The notes: generated by a model from the sequence alone, not told the origin. Shown: positions 43,738 through 55,421, counted from the first letter of the stretch. The stretch: 64,000 nt of DNA from Leclercia sp. S52 (GCF_039727615.1 NZ_CP152474.1:1736001-1800000); one strand, 5' to 3'. Made by a program: numbers and translations.

Positions 43738-44154
43738 CTAAAAGTCGGTGGAATTACTTTGTAAGCCAGCGACCTGAATGGTGGAAGTTTTCCCCGTTTT
43801 CCGGTCTGTGACATTCAACTGCATCTGTCCGTCCGCATTGGCGATGTCGACAATAAAGTCGCTGGTCACCATTCGGCCCGGTTTGCCGGTGTTGATATTG
43901 GTCAATAATCCGCCCAGAACCTGGGCCTGGATTGCCTGGGTAAAGTTATCCAGGGCGCTTGGGGTCTCAATACCGAAGTCATCATCGGCGCTCGGATCCT
44001 TATAGGAGTTTTGCGCCTGGGCTGAGTTTAAAAGAAAAGAGCCGTTATTAGGGTTACCACCGAAGTTAGGGTTACGGAACTGGAAGGTCATATTTCCGGC
44101 CCAGCTCAACGATGGAATGAGCAGTAAAGCGATAACTGCATAGACAACACGCAT
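43738..44154 (-). CDS. csgF: Curli assembly protein CsgF
   Basis: This 138-residue exported protein has a signal peptide ending about LSWAG. The mature N-terminus [20 protein letters not shown] plugs the CsgG pore, and the C-terminal domain couples secretion to CsgB nucleation at the surface. It lies 13 bases after csgE. Confidence 0.97.
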   Translation of the reverse strand: MRVVYAVIALLLIPSLSWAGNMTFQFRNPNFGGNPNNGSFLLNSAQAQNSYKDPSADDDFGIETPSALDNFTQAIQAQVLGGLLTNINTGKPGRMVTSDFIVDIANADGQMQLNVTDRKTGKTSTIQVAGLQSNSTDF

Positions 44155-44167
44155 ATATGCCTCCGAA

Positions 44168-44557
44168 TTAAAACTCGTCTTGCGCTAAATCGCCGGTACT
44201 GAGCAGAGCCTTATCAATCTGCAGACGATTTATTGCTTCTTCGGTTTGAGCCAGAGCGAAGACCACGTTTTGATCCAGGTCTCTTTTCGTTGGGAATAAA
44301 AACGTCTGGAAAATAACGTCCTGATTGACCGTTATGGTGATCCAACTCCCCCATCGTGCACTGGGCCGTTCATTGATCGTTAAGTTCCCAGGATAGTCAC
44401 TTTCCCATTTGTCGCTGAACTCGCGATAAAAAGCATGACCGACAGCCGAGACAGTGTGGTCAGTTAACAATCCTGGGATCTCTACTTCAACCGCATGAAG
44501 ATTTCCGGCAGCAAGCCAAAGGCCCGCTGCGGTAATCCAACTCACTGTGCGTTTCAT
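44168..44557 (-). CDS. csgE: Curli periplasmic adaptor CsgE
   Basis: This 129-residue periplasmic protein has a signal peptide ending about GNLHA. Family residues include [40 protein letters not shown] and [13 protein letters not shown]. It caps CsgG and directs CsgA to the channel. The start at 44557 follows the csgD stop by 4 bases and matches E. coli. Confidence 0.96.
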   Translation of the reverse strand: MKRTVSWITAAGLWLAAGNLHAVEVEIPGLLTDHTVSAVGHAFYREFSDKWESDYPGNLTINERPSARWGSWITITVNQDVIFQTFLFPTKRDLDQNVVFALAQTEEAINRLQIDKALLSTGDLAQDEF

Positions 44558-44561
44558 ACTG

Positions 44562-45212
44562 TTAACGCCTGAGGTTATCATTTGCCCATGAAACCGCCTG
44601 CGTCCGGTTTTTAACAGCTATCTTCTTGAAAAGATTATAAAGATGGGTCTTAACCGTATTTTCGCTGATAAATAACGAACGGGCGATTTCAATATTTGAA
44701 GCTCCGATACGTAATTTATTCAGAATCTCTTTTTCGCGATGGGTCAGCAAAGCAGACTCTGAACTGTTATAGCGATAATTTCCGGAATGCGTTATGAGGT
44801 AGCTGGCAAGTTTTTGCGAAAAATAGCATTCCCCTCGCAGAACGCCCTGCAGGCCATCAACCACGCGAGCCTCGTCCTCGTTGACGTAAAAGACACCGTT
44901 GATGTGCGGCCAGCTTTCAATATCCCTGAACGGATACTCTTCAGGGGTATTCAACAACAACACACGGATATTGTTGTTTTTTCTGCTTAAAATATCTTGC
45001 CAGTATTGGATAAGTTTTTTATCCGCTTCCATCATATCGAAAAGAATAATGCTGCCAGGCGCAATGTCGTCGAAAGAGCGTTGAATGCTATGCAATTTTC
45101 CGCTCAATGTGAGATTTTGCTTTAAATGCTGCAGTAAGGCTGTTGCTTGTAAAGAAGGTTTGGTCACTAACAATAATGTCTGACCATGAAAGCTTTGGAC
45201 TTCATTAAACAT
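44562..45212 (-). CDS. csgD: Curli/biofilm master regulator CsgD
   Basis: This 216-residue LuxR/FixJ-type regulator activates csgBAC and cellulose control genes. It has an N-terminal receiver-like domain without the full phospho-site and a C-terminal helix-turn-helix ([36 protein letters not shown]). It is the first gene of csgDEFG. Its promoter lies in the long region shared with csgB. Confidence 0.97.
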   Translation of the reverse strand: MFNEVQSFHGQTLLLVTKPSLQATALLQHLKQNLTLSGKLHSIQRSFDDIAPGSIILFDMMEADKKLIQYWQDILSRKNNNIRVLLLNTPEEYPFRDIESWPHINGVFYVNEDEARVVDGLQGVLRGECYFSQKLASYLITHSGNYRYNSSESALLTHREKEILNKLRIGASNIEIARSLFISENTVKTHLYNLFKKIAVKNRTQAVSWANDNLRR

Positions 45213-45961
45213 GATGAAACCCCTTTATTGAAACACCTGGCAGCTGCCCCCAATAATATTATTGGGGGCACCAGAAGTACTGACAGATGTTGCACTGCTG
45301 TGTGTAGAAGAAAGACCATATCCCTTAGAGGTAAGGGAAAATAAAATGATAATGCCGAACTTCTGTTTTCAATCTAGCTATTACGGTTTTTAAAGCAAGT
45401 GTTAAACGTGTAACAAGATGTAAAAATCAATATTAACTTGTAAAATTTGAGTTCATGAATTGATGAGACTTCATCATAAAGTTGTACACAAAGATATTGA
45501 TGCACACATTTAAAAAATCATACAAATTATATTATTTCATTGATTTTTATAAGATATATATTTCATGGTTTATTAACGATAAGGTATGAGCCTGGTCAAA
45601 ACGCTAAGCCTATTTTTACAGTGTGTAAACGCCTTAAGAAATCACGCACTTTGTCACGCAATCATGGATATATCGTGATCGCACCTCTGTGAAGCAGGCG
45701 AAACGGCAAATCAGCATTTTCTTCCCTATCCATTTCCGAAATCCGCATATGACCTTTTTTTAACTGCCTGTTAAAGCCCTGTATCGCCACAGTGTTTAAT
45801 TTTTTTTAATACTTTGGGGTGAAAGTAAGAATAAAAATACAACTGGCGGGTGAGATATAAAAATTGTTTCGGCAGACATACTCTTCATCGTAACGCCGGG
45901 TTAACAAAATATTTCGCTTTGTTAACGCAAGTTATTTTAACACCAGGTCCAGGGTGATAAC
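45213..45961. promoter_or_regulatory. csgD-csgB divergent control region
   Basis: This 749-base AT-rich region has no reading frame and is about the same length as in E. coli, where OmpR, IHF, H-NS, CpxR, CRP, MlrA and other regulators bind. It contains A/T-rich tracts around 45480-45580 suited to IHF/H-NS. The csgB-proximal part carries the CsgD site listed separately. Individual sites for the other regulators cannot be fixed by eye. Confidence 0.8.
45847..45857 (+). promoter_or_regulatory. CsgD binding site upstream of csgB
   Basis: CGGGTGAGATA is an exact match to the CsgD consensus CGGGKGAKNKA and lies about 105 bases before the csgB start, immediately upstream of the expected csgBAC promoter. 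Confidence 0.8.
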
Positions 45962-46411
45962 ATGAAGAACAGTTTGTTATTGATGTTTACATTACTGGGT
46001 GCACCTGGATTCGTTTTCGCAACCACTGATTTAGCTGTTTCAGAATATAATTTCGCGGTTAATGAATTGAGTAAATCATCCTATAACCAGGCCGCTATCA
46101 TTGGACAACAGGGCGTTAATAATGACGCGAATGTTCGCCAGCAGGGCACGAAATTGTTATCTGTGGTTTCTCAGGAGGGCGGAAATAATCGGGCGAACAT
46201 TGATCAATCAGGGAGTTATAACCTTGCTTATATTGATCAAAAAGGGAACTCGAACAATGCGAGTATTAATCAAGGTGCATATGGTAATACCGCAGTGATT
46301 ATTCAGAAAGGTTCTGGTAATAGAGCGAATATTACGCAGTATGGTACGCAAAAAACGGCAGTTGTAGTGCAGAGACAGTCACAAATGGCGATTCGCGTTA
46401 TCCAACGCTAG
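45962..46411 (+). CDS. csgB: Minor curlin subunit CsgB
   Basis: CsgB is the 149-residue cell-anchored nucleator of curli. The signal peptide ends about VFA. The mature part begins TDLAVSEYNFAVNELSKSSY and has five imperfect repeats with the Q-x-G-x-x-N pattern, for example NQAAIIGQQGVNNDANVRQQ. The C-terminus QSQMAIRVIQR is needed for anchoring. csgA follows after 42 bases. Confidence 0.97.
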   Translation: MKNSLLLMFTLLGAPGFVFATTDLAVSEYNFAVNELSKSSYNQAAIIGQQGVNNDANVRQQGTKLLSVVSQEGGNNRANIDQSGSYNLAYIDQKGNSNNASINQGAYGNTAVIIQKGSGNRANITQYGTQKTAVVVQRQSQMAIRVIQR

Positions 46412-46453
46412 CTATTTAATGACGAACTAAATCAATCCGATGGGGGCTTTACA

Positions 46454-46903
46454 ATGAAACTTTTAAAAGTGGCAGTAATTGCAGCAATCGTGGTTTCTGG
46501 CAGTGCTATGGCTGGCTCCGTTCCACAATGGGGCAATAATCATGGCGGCAACGGTAATAACAACGTTAGCCCTGAAACCCTGACTGTTTATCAGTACGGT
46601 GGTCGTAACAACGTAGACGCTTTGCAAAGCGACGCTCGTGGGTCTGAAATCACCGTAACCCAGAGCGGTTTCGGTAACGATGCTGACCTGTCACAGGGCG
46701 CTGATAACAGCGAAATCGATCTGAACCAGCGTGGCCAGGGTAACTCTGCTACCATCAGCCAGTGGAGTGGTAAAGACCTCACCGCTAATGTTCGTCAGTC
46801 TGGTGGTCGCAACGACGTTGATCTGCGTCAGACCTCTAACGGTGCTACCGCTAACATCACTCAGGTTGGCTTCGGCAACACCGTGACTGCTGGCCAGTAC
46901 TAA
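46454..46903 (+). CDS. csgA: Major curlin subunit CsgA
   Basis: CsgA is the 149-residue main curli amyloid subunit. The signal peptide ends SAMA and the N22-like secretion segment GSVPQWGNNHGGNGNNN directs it to CsgG. Five repeats follow, with the S-x5-Q-x-G-x2-N-x-A-x3-Q layout, such as SEITVTQSGFGNDADLSQ. The C-terminal TVTAGQY is typical. A strong terminator separates it from csgC. Confidence 0.97.
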   Translation: MKLLKVAVIAAIVVSGSAMAGSVPQWGNNHGGNGNNNVSPETLTVYQYGGRNNVDALQSDARGSEITVTQSGFGNDADLSQGADNSEIDLNQRGQGNSATISQWSGKDLTANVRQSGGRNDVDLRQTSNGATANITQVGFGNTVTAGQY

Positions 46904-46927
46904 CGCTGACGTCCGTACGACGGAAAA

Positions 46928-46953
46928 ACAGGGCTGAGGCCCTGTTTTTTTTT
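46928..46953 (+). terminator. Terminator/attenuator after csgA
   Basis: ACAGGGC-TGAG-GCCCTGT is followed by nine or more T. It sits between csgA and csgC and would reduce expression of csgC relative to csgBA. Confidence 0.9.
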
Positions 46954-46964
46954 GGGAGAAGATC

Positions 46965-47291
46965 ATGAATACACTGTTACTGCTAGCTGCGCTCACCAGC
47001 CAGATCACCTTTCAGACGGCCACAGAGGGCGAGATGTTGACCATTATTCCTCAGGTTACGGTGACGGAACCCTGTCTGTGCCAGGTACAGATCCTTACAT
47101 CGCGCAGCGGTCCCGGCGGTCAGAGTACCTCGCGGCAGCAAAATACCGTCTCGTTACCGGCCAATAAAACGGTCAATCTTTCCCGAATGACCGTCAACTC
47201 AGGGCCCAACGATAAGATAAATGTCATTGTCACGGTGTCGGACGGCAAATCGCTGCACCTGTCGCAGCAGTGGCCGCCGTCGAAAGCGTAG
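46965..47291 (+). CDS. csgC: Curli assembly inhibitor CsgC
   Basis: This 108-residue periplasmic chaperone-like protein has an immunoglobulin-like fold and a CLC motif in EPCLCQVQILTSRSG. It prevents CsgA from forming amyloid inside the periplasm. It lies just after the csgA terminator, with GGGAGAAG before the start at 46965. Confidence 0.94.
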   Translation: MNTLLLLAALTSQITFQTATEGEMLTIIPQVTVTEPCLCQVQILTSRSGPGGQSTSRQQNTVSLPANKTVNLSRMTVNSGPNDKINVIVTVSDGKSLHLSQQWPPSKA

Positions 47292-47447
47292 TGGTTAAAA
47301 CATTCACAAAATCAATATATTATTAATGTAGCAAGAATGTTGTTGTGTGGTTATTCTTATGTTGCTGGCATCGCCGATGCCAGCCGACAGCCCAGCCTGG
47401 GGCGCGTTGTTTATCATCAAGGACGATTATCATTAAGGATCGCACCG

Positions 47448-47748
47448 ATGGTCTCGTCCCGTATCAAAGTTGCCGCCGCGCTCGTGCTGGGTGTAATGCT
47501 AACCCCGGCTTATGCCAGTAATGTCCTCTCTATCACCGGAAGCATTGTCGAAGATCCCTGTGATATCTCCCCCCTCATCGCGCGCCATTTCGGTGACCTG
47601 CCCGCAGAATAAAAAAATGCCCACCCAGCAGGTGAGCTATTCAGATGCGTTATATGGCAGCGCCACAATTGCCGATCTCGCGACCATCAGGATGAAGTAC
47701 CTCAATCCTGAAAAGTCGCTGGCTATCGTTCAGGTGGATTACCGCTAA
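47448..47748 (+). pseudogene. ymdA: Fimbrial-like exported protein YmdA, frameshifted
   Basis: The start at 47448 follows AAGGAT and encodes a signal peptide ending about TPAYA. The mature part reads SNVLSITGSIVEDPCDIS before six C (47569-47574) shift the frame to an early stop. With five C the sequence becomes SPSSRAISVTCPQNKK and continues to KYLNPEKSLAIVQVDYR at 47748, about 99 residues. Two cysteines then form the disulfide expected of a pilin-like domain. Location between csgC and ymdB supports ymdA. Function is unknown. Confidence 0.78.
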
Positions 47749-47832
47749 GACGCGGCGGTTTTCAGATTACCGGGCTTACACTCCCCATCCTCTGCGATAC
47801 ACTTAAGAAAAAAGCGTCAGCAGAGGTTGATT

Positions 47833-48375
47833 ATGAACTCGCGTATAGAAGTTTTTCTGGGTGATATCACCACCCTGCATGTCGATGTGGTGGTCAATGC
47901 CGCCAATCCCTCGTTGATGGGCGGTGGCGGCGTGGATGGCGCGATCCATCGGGCGGCAGGGCCCGCACTACTGGAAGCCTGCAGAGTGGTGCGCCAGCAG
48001 CAGGGCGAGTGCGCCCCGGGCCAGGCGGTAATTACTCTGGCGGGCGACCTGCCTGCCAAAGCGGTGATCCACACCGTCGGTCCCGTCTGGCATGGGGGCG
48101 ATCATCATGAAGCCCGGATCCTGGAAGAGGCTTACCGCAACAGCCTGAACCTTGCCGCGGCTAACGGCTATCAGACGCTCGCCTTCCCGGCGATCGGCAC
48201 CGGCGTGTACGGATATCCCCGCGCGGCAGCGGCTGAAATCGCCGTCAACACGGTTTCGGATTATCTCACCCGCAAGCCTCTGCCGGAGCGGGTATACTTT
48301 GTCTGCTATGATGAAGAAAATGCCCGGCTATACAAGCGACTGCTTACCCAACGAGGACAGGAAACCGACGCATAA
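47833..48375 (+). CDS. ymdB: O-acetyl-ADP-ribose deacetylase/RNase III modulator YmdB
   Basis: This 180-residue macrodomain protein has the ADP-ribose-binding [19 protein letters not shown] and [17 protein letters not shown] segments. It hydrolyses O-acetyl-ADP-ribose and in E. coli also inhibits RNase III and affects biofilm. I chose ATG 47833 over an in-frame TTG two codons upstream. Its 3' end overlaps the clsC start region by 56 bases. Confidence 0.95.
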   Translation: MNSRIEVFLGDITTLHVDVVVNAANPSLMGGGGVDGAIHRAAGPALLEACRVVRQQQGECAPGQAVITLAGDLPAKAVIHTVGPVWHGGDHHEARILEEAYRNSLNLAAANGYQTLAFPAIGTGVYGYPRAAAAEIAVNTVSDYLTRKPLPERVYFVCYDEENARLYKRLLTQRGQETDA

Positions 48376-49795
48376 CACGCGACTAGGGCGTGCTATTGCG
48401 CCGGTCAGTTCTGCACATCCTGGCCTTTGTGGTCTTCTCCCTCTTGATAACAGTCTGGACGCCTTCGCCTGCCGCTACCGGCTGGCGGAGATGGCGGAAA
48501 AGACCCTCGATGTTCAGTACTACATCTGGGAAGACGACATGTCCGGAAGACTGTTGTTTTCCGTGCTGCTCTCCGCCGCCATGCGCGGCGTGCGCGTGCG
48601 ACTTTTACTGGATGACAACAACACGCAGGGGCTGGACGCCATCCTGCGCCTGCTGGACGCTCATCCCAATTTCTCTGTCCGTCTGTTTAATCCCTTCTCA
48701 TTTCGCACCCTGCGCGCCCTCGGTTATCTCACCGATTTTGCCCGCCTCAACCGGCGGATGCACAACAAGAGTTTTACCGTAGACGGCGAGGTCACCATTA
48801 TTGGCGGCAGAAACATTGGCGATGCCTATTTTGGTGCGGGTGAGGAGCCGCTGTTCTCCGATCTGGATGTAATGGCCACCGGCCCGGTGGTGCAGGATGT
48901 GGCTGAAGACTTTGAACGCTACTGGAACTGCGCTTCAGTCTCCACGCTCCAGCAGGTGCTGGAACTGTCAGAGACCGAGATCGAGGATAAAATTCACCCG
49001 CCTGAAGAGTGGTATCGGGACGACATTACTCGCCGCTATCTGGATAAGCTCCAGTCCAGCGAGTTTATTACCCGCCTCGAAGCCGGTAATTTGCCGTTGA
49101 TCTGGGCAAAAACCCGGTTGCTTAGCGACGATCCGCGCAAAGGGCAGGGCCGGGCAAAACGTCATTCGCTGCTGCCGCAGCGCTTATTGGACGTGATGGG
49201 CTCGCCGGTGGAGCAAATTGCGATTATTTCGGCTTATTTTGTTCCGACCCGGGCGGGGGTGGCGCTGCTGCTGCAGATGGTGCGCAAAGGGGTTAAGGTC
49301 GCCATCATGACCAATTCGCTGGCGGCTAACGATGTCTCGGTAGTGCATGCCGGCTATGCCCGCTGGCGCAAGAAGCTGTTGCGCCACGGCATTGAGCTGT
49401 ATGAACTTAAGCCGACTCAGGAGGGCGTCCCGGTGGTGCACGATCGCGGCATTACCGGCAACTCCGGCTCCAGCCTGCATGCCAAGACATTCAGCATCGA
49501 CGGCGAGAAGGTATTTATTGGTTCGCTTAATTTCGATCCCCGTTCAACCATGCTCAACACCGAGATGGGCTTTGTGATTGAGAGCGAGGTGCTGGCGCGA
49601 CTGATCCATACCCGGTTTGTCCGCAGCCAGCGCCATGAGGCCTGGCAGCTGAAGCTGGATAATCTGGGGCGTCTGAACTGGATTGAGCGCAAGGACGGGC
49701 AGGAAATCGTGCACAAAAAAGAGCCGAAAACCCGTTTTATGCAGCGGGTGCTGGTGCGGCTGGCCTACTGGCTGCCGGTGGAGTGGCTGCTGTAA
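48320..49795 (+). CDS. clsC: Cardiolipin synthase C
   Basis: ClsC is a membrane phospholipase-D-type enzyme that makes cardiolipin from phosphatidylglycerol and phosphatidylethanolamine, with help from YmdB. Two HKD motifs are present: [19 protein letters not shown] and [20 protein letters not shown]. The clearly conserved part begins near [14 protein letters not shown]. The only nearby start codons in frame (48308, 48311, 48320) lie inside ymdB. I used 48320, giving 491 residues, and so the genes overlap and are likely translationally coupled. Confidence 0.93.
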   Translation: MPGYTSDCLPNEDRKPTHNTRLGRAIAPVSSAHPGLCGLLPLDNSLDAFACRYRLAEMAEKTLDVQYYIWEDDMSGRLLFSVLLSAAMRGVRVRLLLDDNNTQGLDAILRLLDAHPNFSVRLFNPFSFRTLRALGYLTDFARLNRRMHNKSFTVDGEVTIIGGRNIGDAYFGAGEEPLFSDLDVMATGPVVQDVAEDFERYWNCASVSTLQQVLELSETEIEDKIHPPEEWYRDDITRRYLDKLQSSEFITRLEAGNLPLIWAKTRLLSDDPRKGQGRAKRHSLLPQRLLDVMGSPVEQIAIISAYFVPTRAGVALLLQMVRKGVKVAIMTNSLAANDVSVVHAGYARWRKKLLRHGIELYELKPTQEGVPVVHDRGITGNSGSSLHAKTFSIDGEKVFIGSLNFDPRSTMLNTEMGFVIESEVLARLIHTRFVRSQRHEAWQLKLDNLGRLNWIERKDGQEIVHKKEPKTRFMQRVLVRLAYWLPVEWLL

Positions 49796-49799
49796 AGCG

Positions 49800-49821
49800 G
49801 CGCCGGTTCAGTAACCGGCGC
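49800..49821. terminator. Hairpin between convergent clsC and opgC
   Basis: GCGCCGGTT-CAGT-AACCGGCGC is a perfect 9-base stem directly after the clsC stop. No T-run follows on either strand, so it may stabilise 3' ends rather than terminate strongly. Confidence 0.55.
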
Positions 49822-49829
49822 GCAACAGT

Positions 49830-50991
49830 TTAGCTGGTGGCCTGTGGGGTGCTGTCAGGTTTACTGGCCGGTTTACCGGAAAATAAGAAGCGCAGCAGCG
49901 GAATACGCAGATGAATTTCATACAGCACAATCGCGATCCCAACCACAAACACCAGGCCGGTGATAAAGCCCAGCAGGTTTGAGCTGATATGCGGCGTGAT
50001 GTAAGCGCCGAAAAACAGCGTCAACGGATGGTGCACCAGATAAATGAACAGCGAAGCGTTAACGAAGTAGGTGACGCGAGCGGATTTAAAGTTCAGCAGG
50101 CGGTGTCCCAGGGCAAAGACCACGTTCACCATCCACAGCCCCAGCAGCATGGTAATCACGCTTTCGGTTTCATACATCCACGCATCGCCGCTGCCATAAC
50201 GCTGATTCAGCAGATAGGCGACAAACGCCAGCGCCGCGCCGAGGGTGCAGCCGCGCGACGGGGTGGTGAACAGGGCTTTCAGTTTCGGATGCACAAACGC
50301 CAGCGCGCCAATGATAAAGAAAGGCAGATAGAAGAGGGTCTGCATCACCACAAAATTGAACAGGCCGTCGCTAAGGATCGGCGAATAAACGATGAGCAAG
50401 GTGCGACGCAGCGCGGCATAGGCGATGCCCAGCAGTAAAAACAGGACCGACAGTTTGCCCCAGCTGATGTCAGCAAAAAACGTCTCTGTCCGGGTACTCA
50501 GATGGCGGCGCATACGGCTGAACACCCACAGGCTGACCGTGGTCATCACCACCAGCACCAGCAGGAACCACAGGTGCGAAACCAGCTCCCAGGCGAGGGT
50601 ATTGTATTTTTCGTACAGCGACAGGTTGTGCCAGGTGTCTGCTTTCCCTTTTACATACTGCAGCATGATAAATTGCGGCAGCGTGAGCAGGGGAATGGCG
50701 GTGAGCATCGGGATGCCGACGCGCTCGACGCGCACTTTCCACCAGCGCTTAAGCGGGTAGCGCAAAAACAGCATGTAGGAAAAATAGCCCGAAATAACAA
50801 AAAAAGACCTGCATCCGGAATGAGTGGATAAAATCGTTAAACAGCGTCAGCCACCATGAGGACTCGGCGCTGTTGACGTGCCAGACGTGGCTCGAATAGA
50901 TCAAGGAGATGTGAAACGGGATCCCCAGCAGCATCAGCCAGGCCCGAATAGAATCAAGGAAATATTCGCGTTGTGCGGGTACGTTACTCAT
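49830..50991 (-). pseudogene. opgC: Glucan succinyltransferase OpgC (MdoC), frameshifted
   Basis: OpgC is an inner-membrane acyltransferase with about ten helices that adds succinyl groups to osmoregulated periplasmic glucans. The start at 50991 ([20 protein letters not shown]) is normal. The frame breaks at seven A (50799-50805; T in the coding strand). With six it reads [17 protein letters not shown] and joins the remainder, about 386 residues, as in E. coli. The acyltransferase_3 residues H in [15 protein letters not shown] are upstream of the break. It is divergent from opgGH. Confidence 0.93.
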
Positions 50992-51247
50992 ATAGCGTTG
51001 TGCATTCTCAGACTTATCGCCTTATCCCTAAGAGCAATAGTGGTTACATTCGGGGCCAACCCTACACGAAGTCCGACATACTGTCTCCAGGATAAGCACG
51101 CAAAGTGAATACGGGTTACTTTCACTTGCTTAATCCATGAGCCAGCACGCTGAACAAAGCGGTGATTATGTTGTCGGAATGCCTGATTTTCCATTAAAAT
51201 GGATCGGATCGATATAAGCACACAAAGGGGGGAAGTGCTTACTTATT

Positions 51248-52801
51248 ATGAAACATACACCACAAATGATGAAAATGCGTTGGTTAGGGGCAGCCGTCTT
51301 GTTGTCTCTGTATACCTCATCGGCCCTGGCCTTTACCATCGACGACGTCGCAAAACAGGCAAAATCGATGGCGGGTAAGGGGTACGAAGCGCCAAAAAGT
51401 AACTTGCCCTCCGTTTTCCGCGACATGAAATATGCGGACTATCAGCAGATCCAGTTTAATCACGATAAAGCGTACTGGAATAAGATTAAAACCCCGTTCA
51501 AGCTTGAGTTTTATCATCAGGGGATGTACTTCGACACGCCTGTCACCATTAATGAAGTGACATCCAACGCGGTACGTAAAATCAAGTACAGCCCGGACTA
51601 TTTTAATTTCGGCAATGTGCAACACGATAAAGACACCGTGAAAGATCTGGGCTTCGCGGGCTTTAAAGTGCTTTACCCCATCAACAGTAAAGATAAGAAC
51701 GACGAAATTGTCAGCATGCTGGGGGCAAGCTATTTCCGCGTGATCGGTGGCGGCCAGGTTTATGGCCTCTCTGCGCGCGGTCTGGCGATCGATACCGCAC
51801 TGCCTTCCGGAGAAGAGTTCCCTCGTTTCCGCGAGTTCTGGATTGAACGTCCAAAACCAACCGACAAGCGCCTGACCATCTATGCGCTGCTGGACTCCCC
51901 GCGTGCAACCGGCGCCTATCGCTTTACCATTATTCCAGGTCGCGACACCGTGGTTGACGTGCAGTCTAAAGTCTATCTGCGCGATAAAGTCGGCAAACTG
52001 GGCGTTGCGCCGCTGACCAGTATGTTCCTGTTCGGGCCTAACCAGCCGTCGTCTGCCACCAACTTCCGCCCGGAGCTGCACGACTCTAACGGTCTGTCGA
52101 TCCTGGCCGGCAACGGCGAGTGGATCTGGCGTCCGCTGAACAACCCGAAACACCTGGCGGTAAGCAGCTTCAGCATGGAAAACCCACAGGGGTTCGGCCT
52201 GCTGCAGCGCGGTCGTCAGTTCTCTCGTTTTGAAGATCTGGACGATCGTTACGATCTGCGCCCAAGCGCCTGGATCACCCCGAAAGGCGAGTGGGGCAAA
52301 GGCAAGGTTGAGCTGGTAGAGATCCCGACCAACGACGAAACCAACGACAACATCGTCGCCTACTGGACGCCGGATCAGCTGCCGGAAGCCGGAAAAGAGA
52401 TGAACTTCAACTACTCCATCACCATGAGCCGCGATGAAGACAAGCTGCATGCGGCAGACAACGCGTATGTGCTGCAGACGCGTCGTTCCACCGGTGATGT
52501 GAAACAGTCGAATCTGATCCGCCAGCCGGATGGCACCATCGCGTTCGTGGTGGACTTCACCGGCCAGGAGATGGCTAAACTGGCACCGGAAACCCCGGTC
52601 ACCGCGCAGGCGAGCATCGGTGACAACGGTGAAATCGTTGAAAACAACGTGCGTTATAACCCGGTCACTAAAGGCTGGCGTTTAACCCTGCGTGTGAAAC
52701 TGAAAGACGCGAAACAACCGACTGAGATGCGTGCCTCTCTGGTGAACGCCGATCAGCCGCTGAGTGAAACCTGGAGCTATCAGCTACCTGCCAATGAATA
52801 A
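51248..52801 (+). CDS. opgG: Periplasmic glucan biosynthesis protein OpgG
   Basis: This 517-residue periplasmic protein with two beta-sandwich domains is needed for branching and release of osmoregulated periplasmic glucans. The signal peptide ends about SSALA. Landmarks include FDDVAK-like [37 protein letters not shown] and [20 protein letters not shown]. It overlaps opgH by 8 bases, the usual arrangement. Confidence 0.97.
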   Translation: MKHTPQMMKMRWLGAAVLLSLYTSSALAFTIDDVAKQAKSMAGKGYEAPKSNLPSVFRDMKYADYQQIQFNHDKAYWNKIKTPFKLEFYHQGMYFDTPVTINEVTSNAVRKIKYSPDYFNFGNVQHDKDTVKDLGFAGFKVLYPINSKDKNDEIVSMLGASYFRVIGGGQVYGLSARGLAIDTALPSGEEFPRFREFWIERPKPTDKRLTIYALLDSPRATGAYRFTIIPGRDTVVDVQSKVYLRDKVGKLGVAPLTSMFLFGPNQPSSATNFRPELHDSNGLSILAGNGEWIWRPLNNPKHLAVSSFSMENPQGFGLLQRGRQFSRFEDLDDRYDLRPSAWITPKGEWGKGKVELVEIPTNDETNDNIVAYWTPDQLPEAGKEMNFNYSITMSRDEDKLHAADNAYVLQTRRSTGDVKQSNLIRQPDGTIAFVVDFTGQEMAKLAPETPVTAQASIGDNGEIVENNVRYNPVTKGWRLTLRVKLKDAKQPTEMRASLVNADQPLSETWSYQLPANE

Positions 52802-55322
52802 GACAACTGAGTATATCGATGCCATGCCGCTGACCGATATCGAGAAGGCGGCACTGCCGAAGGGTGACATCAGCGCGGTGCATACCGCGCTGGATGCCGA
52901 TCATCATCCGTTTACCCGTGAAGATGATACCCCGCTGGGCTCGGTTAAAAGCCGCCTTGAGCAGGCCTGGCCCGACTCACTGGCCGAAGGCCAGCTGATT
53001 CGCGATGACGAAGGGCGTACCCAGCTTGAGGCGATGCCGAAAGCGACGCGCTCCTCGATGTTCCCGGATCCCTGGCGCACCAACCCGGTGGGCCGCTTCT
53101 GGGATCGTCTGCGTGGCCGCGACGTGACCCCGCGTTACCTCTCCCGCCTGACGAAAGAGCAGCAGGCCAGCGAGGAAAAATGGCGTACCGTCGGCAGTAT
53201 TCGTCGCTACATCCTGCTGCTGCTGACCATCGCGCAGACCGTCGTCGCCACCTGGTATATGAAGACCATTCTGCCTTACCAGGGCTGGGCGCTGATCAAT
53301 CCGGCCGATATGTTCGGCCAGGATCTGCTGGTCTCGTTTATGCAGCTGCTGCCGTATATTCTGCAAAGCGGCATCCTGCTTCTGTTCGCCATCCTCTTCT
53401 GCTGGGTATCGGCCGGTTTCTGGACCGCGCTGATGGGCTTCCTGCAGCTGTTGATCGGCCGGGACAAATACAGCATCTCTGCGTCGACGGTGGGGGATGA
53501 ACCTATCAACCCTGAGCACCGCACGGCGCTGATCATGCCTATCTGTAACGAAGACGTGGATCGCGTCTTCGCCGGCCTGCGCGCCACCTGGGAGTCGGTG
53601 AAAGCTACCGGTAACGGCGAACACTTCGACGTTTACATCCTGAGTGACAGCTACAACCCCGACATTTGCGTGGCGGAACAGAAAGCCTGGATGGAGCTGA
53701 TCGCCGAAGTGCAGGGCGAAGGGCAGATCTTCTACCGTCGCCGCCGTCGTCGCGTGAAGCGTAAAAGCGGCAACATCGATGACTTCTGCCGTCGCTGGGG
53801 TAATCAGTACAGCTACATGGTGGTGCTGGATGCCGATTCGGTGATGACCGGTGACTGCCTGACGGGCCTTGTGCGCCTGATGGAAGCCAACCCGAATGCC
53901 GGGATCATCCAGTCTTCGCCAAAAGCGTCAGGCATGGACACGCTGTATGCGCGCTGCCAGCAGTTTGCGACCCGCGTATACGGGCCGCTGTTCACCGCCG
54001 GTCTGCACTTCTGGCAGCTGGGTGAATCGCACTACTGGGGGCATAACGCCATCATCCGCGTGAAGCCGTTCATCGAGCACTGTGCGCTGGCACCGCTGCC
54101 GGGCGAAGGCTCGTTTGCGGGCTCGATCCTGTCGCATGACTTCGTGGAAGCGGCGCTGATGCGTCGTGCCGGTTGGGGGGTGTGGATTGCCTACGACCTG
54201 CCGGGTTCCTATGAAGAGCTGCCGCCGAACCTGCTGGATGAGCTGAAGCGTGACCGTCGTTGGTGTCACGGTAACCTGATGAACTTCCGCCTGTTCCTCG
54301 TCAAAGGGATGCACCCGGTACACCGTGCCGTGTTCCTGACCGGGGTAATGTCCTACCTCTCCGCGCCGCTGTGGTTTATGTTCCTCGCCCTGTCGACCGC
54401 GCTGCAGGTGGTGCATGCCCTGACCGAGCCGCAGTACTTCCTGCAACCGCGCCAGCTGTTCCCGGTGTGGCCGCAGTGGCGTCCTGAGCTGGCGATTGCG
54501 CTCTTTGCCTCGACCATGGTGCTGCTGTTCCTGCCGAAGCTGCTGAGTATCGTGCTGATCTGGTGTAAAGGCTCGAAAGAGTACGGCGGTTTCTTCCGTG
54601 TGACGCTCTCCCTGCTGCTGGAGGTCCTGTTCTCGGTGCTGCTGGCGCCGGTGCGTATGCTGTTCCACACCGTCTTCGTGGTCAGCGCGTTCCTCGGCTG
54701 GGAAGTGGTCTGGAACTCACCGCAGCGTGACGATGACTCCACCCCGTGGAGTGAAGCGTTCATGCGTCACGGCTCGCAGATGCTGCTTGGCCTGGTGTGG
54801 GCCGTCGGGATGGCGTGGCTGGATCTGCGCTTCCTGTTCTGGCTGGCGCCGATTGTCTTCTCGCTGATCCTGTCGCCGTTTGTGTCGGTGATCTCCAGCC
54901 GCTCGACCGTGGGTCTGCGCACCAAACGCTGGAAGCTGTTCCTGATCCCGGAAGAGTATTCCCCGCCGCAGGTGCTGGTGGATACCGACAAGTATCTGGA
55001 GCTCAACCGCAGCCGTTCACTGGAAGATGGTTTTATGCACGCCGTGTTTAACCCATCCTTCAACGCCCTGGCCACCGCCATGGCGACAGCCCGTCACCGT
55101 GCCAGCCATGTGCTGGAGATCGCCCGCGATCGCCACGTTGAGCAGGCGCTGAACGAAACGCCGGAGAAGCTGAACCGCGATCGTCGTCTGGTGTTGCTGA
55201 GCGACCCGGTTACCATGTCGCGTCTGCACTATCGTGTCTGGTCCGCCCCGGAGAGATACTCTTCCTGGGTGCACCATTATGAGACGTTGAAGATGAACCC
55301 GCAGGCGCTGAAGGCCAAATAA
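52794..55322 (+). CDS. opgH: Glucan glucosyltransferase OpgH
   Basis: OpgH is an 842-residue inner-membrane family 2 glycosyltransferase that polymerises beta-1,2-glucose from UDP-glucose and, in E. coli, also restrains FtsZ in rich medium. The long cytoplasmic N-terminus precedes paired helices (about residues 140-220). The catalytic domain shows [14 protein letters not shown] and the RDRRWCHGN QxxRW-like motif, then six C-terminal helices. The start at 52794 ([12 protein letters not shown]) matches E. coli and lies inside the end of opgG. Confidence 0.97.
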   Translation: MNKTTEYIDAMPLTDIEKAALPKGDISAVHTALDADHHPFTREDDTPLGSVKSRLEQAWPDSLAEGQLIRDDEGRTQLEAMPKATRSSMFPDPWRTNPVGRFWDRLRGRDVTPRYLSRLTKEQQASEEKWRTVGSIRRYILLLLTIAQTVVATWYMKTILPYQGWALINPADMFGQDLLVSFMQLLPYILQSGILLLFAILFCWVSAGFWTALMGFLQLLIGRDKYSISASTVGDEPINPEHRTALIMPICNEDVDRVFAGLRATWESVKATGNGEHFDVYILSDSYNPDICVAEQKAWMELIAEVQGEGQIFYRRRRRRVKRKSGNIDDFCRRWGNQYSYMVVLDADSVMTGDCLTGLVRLMEANPNAGIIQSSPKASGMDTLYARCQQFATRVYGPLFTAGLHFWQLGESHYWGHNAIIRVKPFIEHCALAPLPGEGSFAGSILSHDFVEAALMRRAGWGVWIAYDLPGSYEELPPNLLDELKRDRRWCHGNLMNFRLFLVKGMHPVHRAVFLTGVMSYLSAPLWFMFLALSTALQVVHALTEPQYFLQPRQLFPVWPQWRPELAIALFASTMVLLFLPKLLSIVLIWCKGSKEYGGFFRVTLSLLLEVLFSVLLAPVRMLFHTVFVVSAFLGWEVVWNSPQRDDDSTPWSEAFMRHGSQMLLGLVWAVGMAWLDLRFLFWLAPIVFSLILSPFVSVISSRSTVGLRTKRWKLFLIPEEYSPPQVLVDTDKYLELNRSRSLEDGFMHAVFNPSFNALATAMATARHRASHVLEIARDRHVEQALNETPEKLNRDRRLVLLSDPVTMSRLHYRVWSAPERYSSWVHHYETLKMNPQALKAK

Positions 55323-55347
55323 GCCCTTAGTGTTGCAGGACGTGCAG

Positions 55348-55405
55348 GCCGGGTAAGCGAAGCGCCACCCGGCAAATAAATACCGGCTCAAGGGCCGGTA
55401 TTTTT
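55348..55405 (+). terminator. REP element plus terminator after opgH
   Basis: A REP (GCCGGGTAAGCGAAGCGCCA, ending CCCGGC) is followed at 55380 by ATACCGGC-TCAAGG-GCCGGTAT and five T, a convincing terminator for opgGH. Confidence 0.85.
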
Positions 55406-55421
55406 ATCTTTGAGGTATTAG

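Noticed and set aside
48152-48307. Early start for clsC deep inside ymdB
   Set aside because: The extra residues are an out-of-frame reading of conserved YmdB codons and have no counterpart in cardiolipin synthases.
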